Shown here: piece after piece, positions 5,381 to 7,121 of the stretch
Layout of the letters: every line of letters begins with the position of its first letter
Position numbering within the stretch: the first letter of the stretch is position 1
Source: Nostocaceae cyanobacterium CSSed10_463m
GTDB lineage: Bacteria > Cyanobacteriota > Cyanobacteriia > Cyanobacteriales > Nostocaceae
DNA: 7,121 nt
Assembly: GCA_003556955.1 (NCBI GenBank)
Contig: PWQB01000203.1
Coordinates: forward strand, 1-7,121
Reading direction: 5' to 3'
Made by a program: the position numbers and the translations under genes
The notes under the pieces: generated by a model
Databases searched by the model: none
Seen by the model: the letters and a program-made list of their open reading frames with translations, nothing else
Told to the model about the DNA's origin: nothing

Positions 5381-6085
5381 TTATTTAACTTCTTCATACC
5401 AAATACCCACTTTTTCAAAAGAAGAATAAGCAAGTTTGAGAAATTGGACAACACGCTGTTTACCAAGCATTCCAAATTCTTTATACTCTCGCGCTTCCGC
5501 AAAAGTTAAGCGATGTTGGTCAATGATATTTCGTTCTTTGTATGCCAGTTTAGGAAAATCTACAACCTTGATATTATGTTGTGTGACTAAATTTTGAATA
5601 TTAGGATCAGACTCAACGTGTTCCCAATCATCGCACAGTCCTAAATTTCTCACCAAAATATGAGGAATATGGTCACCGTAGGTATTTACTGACTGAACAA
5701 ATAGATTTAGGCTGTCATATCCGCCAGTAGACACAAACCACTTGCAAAAACTCACCCCCTCACTACGTCCCAATTCAATTAATAGATTTCTCTCAATCCA
5801 GCTTTTAACAGCTCTATGGGATTGAGCAGCCAAATTCACAATTACTGGCTTAGACAGCGCCATCTCGAAGATTTTATCAGCTTTATCAGCGTGGCGTTCA
5901 TCTTCAGTAAACACTGCATACTGGCAGATTCCTTTATACACACCAGCCACATCAGGATTAGACCTATCAGTTTCTACTGGTACAAACGGTATTTTTTTAT
6001 CTAGACAATACTGAATCATTGTCCTGGTGAGTAGAGATTTTCCCACTCCACCCTTTTCTCCATCCACTAAATGAATTGTTGGCAT
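5381..6085 (-). CDS. ParA/MinD-superfamily P-loop ATPase, TraL/MobD-like
   Basis: A deviant Walker A motif of the SIMIBI class lies at residues 10-17 (EKGGVGKS), with the signature second Lys K11 and K16-S17. A switch-like VETDRSN with D40 follows, then a Walker B-like strand PVIVNLAAQ (80-88) in which Asn stands where Asp is usual. The opening (MPTIHLVDGEKGGVGKSLLT), the TDRSNPDVAGVY block and the later FVSTGGYDSL (117-126) resemble TraL/MobD-type proteins of conjugative and mobilisable elements rather than chromosome-partitioning ParA. It lacks the amphipathic MinD tail, and no parB, relaxase or mobilisation gene is nearby. The start is well supported: GGAG at 6094-6097, 8 nt before the ATG. 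Function is therefore limited to a probable nucleotide-dependent switch of mobile-element type; the substrate is unknown. Confidence 0.8.
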   Translation of the reverse strand: MPTIHLVDGEKGGVGKSLLTRTMIQYCLDKKIPFVPVETDRSNPDVAGVYKGICQYAVFTEDERHADKADKIFEMALSKPVIVNLAAQSHRAVKSWIERNLLIELGRSEGVSFCKWFVSTGGYDSLNLFVQSVNTYGDHIPHILVRNLGLCDDWEHVESDPNIQNLVTQHNIKVVDFPKLAYKERNIIDQHRLTFAEAREYKEFGMLGKQRVVQFLKLAYSSFEKVGIWYEEVK

Positions 6086-6330
6086 AGAAGCTACTCCTAA
6101 TCCTGATTGCAGTCATGTCAAATATCTGCAATTAGCTTAGAAGCTTTTGGCGTTTTACGCCTAGTTACTTTGATAACTTTTTTCAAAATAACCCAACACA
6201 GTTAAATAAAACCAAAAAATCAACATAATTGGGTAAATATGAATCTTTTCGGTTTTGCAGCTTGTGAAAAATTAAGAATATTGAATCTTTGGTTGTTTTA
6301 AATTGCTCAAGAGATAATAGCTAAACTCGC

Positions 6331-6503
6331 ATCTTGCACCTGACCCATATCCCACCAAGAAATAAATTTCTTGGCTCATAGCTTAAGTCCACTAAGAAGG
6401 GACTGAAATCTTTACCGTATTGGGGTATTAGTCATCTTGAGATGACTTGAGCTATGAGCCTGATGTTTTTAACATCGGGCGGTTTTTGACGCTGGTGCAA
6501 GAT
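6331..6503. mobile_element. MITE-like element with 10-bp terminal inverted repeats and nested palindromes
   Basis: The ends are perfect inverted repeats ATCTTGCACC (6331-6340) and GGTGCAAGAT (6494-6503). Inside lie CCAAGAAAT-AA-ATTTCTTGG (6355-6374), a 17-bp inverted repeat GGCTCATAGCTTAAGTC (6373-6389) with 6444-6460 (16 of 17), AGTCC/GGACT (6386-6390/6400-6404), GTCATCT-TG-AGATGAC (6431-6446), and a terminator-like hairpin (6458-6487). There is no open reading frame, and no clear target-site duplication flanks the ends. It could be a non-autonomous transposable element, the decayed ends of an IS200/IS605-type element, or a structured RNA gene. High confidence in the structure, lower in the class. 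Confidence 0.55.
6458..6487 (+). terminator. Intrinsic-terminator-like hairpin inside the palindromic element
   Basis: GCCTGATGTT (6458-6467), a TTT loop and AACATCGGGC (6471-6480) form a 10-bp stem with one G-U pair, followed by GGTTTTT (6481-6487). It is oriented to stop plus-strand transcription, although no plus-strand gene precedes it within 1 kb. This favours a short plus-strand RNA or a termination signal carried by the element. Confidence 0.5.
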
Positions 6504-6534
6504 ATAATTAAAGACACAAAAGATGTAGATTTAG

Positions 6535-6600
6535 GGTGGGTTAGGCGCAGCGAATCATAAGTTCAACGTGAAAATTTTTGTTTGCGCTGTAACTCACTAT
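6535..6600. repeat. Imperfect inverted repeat with GGTGGGTTAGGCGCAG arm
   Basis: GGTGGGTTAGGCGCAG (6535-6550) roughly mirrors TTGCGCTGTAACTCACTA (6580-6597), with several mismatches. GGTGGGTTA/TAACCCACC-type palindromes are a recurrent intergenic repeat in Nostocales as I recall; this copy looks decayed. It lies about 60 bp beyond the point where the VapC reading frame stops. Confidence 0.4.
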
Positions 6601-6661
6601 TTTAGGTTAGGTTATTGTTTTGGTGGGTAGCCATTCCCCTTTGTCTATACCCAGCCTCAAA

Positions 6662-6763
6662 TTACGATTGATAGTTGTTTAAACTTTGTTGAATTTTATT
6701 TCTGACGGAATTAATGTTTTTAATCCAGTAAATGCAAGTGTCAGTATCTAATAAATAAGTCAT
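6662..6763 (-). pseudogene. Truncated VapC-type PIN-domain toxin (33 codons remain)
   Basis: Reading on from the antitoxin stop, an ATG overlaps the TGA as ATGA (6760-6763) and opens a frame beginning MTYLLDTDTCIYWIKN. This is the usual N-terminus of a VapC PIN-domain ribonuclease, with the first metal-binding Asp at residue 6. The frame ends at TAA (6662-6664) after 33 residues, whereas VapC toxins are about 130 aa. No other frame downstream continues the PIN domain with its later acidic residues, so the 3' three quarters of the gene is lost. The toxin cannot be active. The overlap with the antitoxin shows that the two were once a translationally coupled pair. Confidence 0.75.
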
Positions 6764-7047
6764 AAGCTAATATCGTAGTTAGAAATAGTCCGACTATCAT
6801 AAATCTCTTTGACTATTTCTTCTGCTGTGCGTTCATCTTCCCAAGCACCATGTGTTTCTATAAATGTGTCTAGTGGATGTGGTGATGGCTGTTGGGTAGA
6901 TGAGAAAGTTTTCTCATTTTCTATGTGTTGAATTTCTGTTTGTGGGTAATGCTTTTTGAGTAACTGAATAAAATCAAGTAGTAAGCTTTGAGCTTCTTCT
7001 GGTAAAGTATCAATATCTCTATATATTTCTTCAAATTTTATTACCAT
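6760..7047 (-). CDS. Antitoxin of a VapBC-type module (DUF2281-like)
   Basis: An N-terminal helix-rich DUF2281-like segment (residues 3-34: DIDTLPEEAQSLLLDFIQLLKK) is followed by a polar linker (36-66) and a C-terminal toxin-binding motif GAWEDERTAEEIVKEIYDSRT (its parts span 67-87). This matches antitoxins that pair with PIN-domain VapC toxins in cyanobacteria. Its role is to bind and neutralise the toxin and probably to repress its own promoter. Two ATGs are adjacent; the second (7045-7047) is preferred because AGGAG (7054-7058) lies 6 nt away, against 3 nt for the ATG at 7048-7050. Its stop overlaps the start of the toxin remnant. The antitoxin is intact while its partner is broken, so it may be decaying or act against related toxins elsewhere. 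Confidence 0.8.
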   Translation of the reverse strand: MVIKFEEIYRDIDTLPEEAQSLLLDFIQLLKKHYPQTEIQHIENEKTFSSTQQPSPHPLDTFIETHGAWEDERTAEEIVKEIYDSRTISNYDISL

Positions 7048-7087
7048 CATTAACTCCTGTATTGAGTAAAATTTTCGGTATTATTTT

Positions 7088-7118
7088 ATTATAACTGAGG
7101 CGCACCGGATAATCTGGT
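7088..7118 (-). promoter_or_regulatory. Candidate promoter and operator of the toxin-antitoxin locus
   Basis: Reading the minus strand, TATAAT (7088-7093) is preceded by a weak -35 region that overlaps an imperfect palindrome ACCAGAT-T-ATCCGGT (7104-7118, 6 of 7 paired). Autorepression by antitoxin or complex binding at such a dyad is usual for VapBC modules; here it is inferred from position. The window edge limits the view. Confidence 0.4.
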
Positions 7119-7121
7119 AAA

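Larger units (their letters stand above)
6086..6661. other. 576-bp non-coding stretch between the ATPase gene and the toxin remnant
   Basis: I find no gene. From left to right: the ATPase ribosome binding site (6094-6097); a dyad GGCGT-TTT-ACGCC (6149-6161); two direct repeats TGAATCTTT (6240-6248, 6282-6290) 42 bases apart; a nested-palindrome element (6331-6503); and a second imperfect inverted repeat (6535-6600). The density of palindromes suggests a landing zone for small mobile elements. Confidence 0.6.

Noticed and set aside
5816..6004. 62-aa plus-strand frame opposite the ATPase gene
   Set aside because: It is antisense to a well-supported P-loop ATPase gene and lacks a ribosome binding site.
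6149..6161. GGCGT-TTT-ACGCC as an intrinsic terminator
   Set aside because: The stem is only 5 bp and no T-run follows on either strand; it may be a small operator or chance.

Overview
The window looks like chromosomal DNA of a filamentous, heterocyst-forming cyanobacterium of the Nostoc/Anabaena type. Six copies of the HIP1 octamer GCGATCGC (659, 1659, 2555, 2638, 3888, 4337) occur where chance would give about 0.1. The intergenic spaces carry heptamer short tandem repeats (AGTGCTG) and small GC-rich hairpin elements typical of these genomes. The gene set (M23 peptidase, ComFB/CdgR-like protein, YkuD L,D-transpeptidase, SigG-like ECF sigma factor with membrane anti-sigma) also fits. The species call is inference; no search was run.

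Left two thirds (1-4840), envelope and cell-size core: a secreted M23 LytM-type peptidoglycan endopeptidase (365-1318, +), a stand-alone ComFB-domain protein of the c-di-GMP receptor type (1440-1982, +), a convergent L,D-transpeptidase (2201-2965, -), then an ECF sigma factor (3408-4064, +) and its probable single-pass anti-sigma factor (4222-4839, +). Two genes cut or cross-link peptidoglycan. The sigma/anti-sigma pair belongs to a family linked to envelope stress, and the ComFB family has been linked to c-di-GMP control of cell size. A shared envelope theme is plausible, but the genes are not one operon. A candidate ECF promoter (GGAACAT-N16-TCTAA) with an adjacent inverted repeat lies just upstream of the sigma gene and suggests autoregulation.

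Right third (4840-7121), accessory region: no HIP1 sites, more AT-rich spacers and less recognisable genes. It holds a fragment of an interspersed repeat, an unrecognised 98-aa protein, a convergent TraL/MobD-like P-loop ATPase, a 173-bp element with perfect 10-bp terminal inverted repeats enclosing nested palindromes and a terminator-like hairpin, and a toxin-antitoxin locus. In that locus the antitoxin is intact, but the overlapping VapC-type toxin gene is cut to 33 codons. I had to find this toxin fragment by reading the sequence past the antitoxin stop.

The items most worth a second look are the nested-palindrome element, the decapitated vapBC locus, the ECF promoter/operator upstream of sigG, and a mobile hairpin apparently inserted inside a heptamer repeat array next to the L,D-transpeptidase gene.
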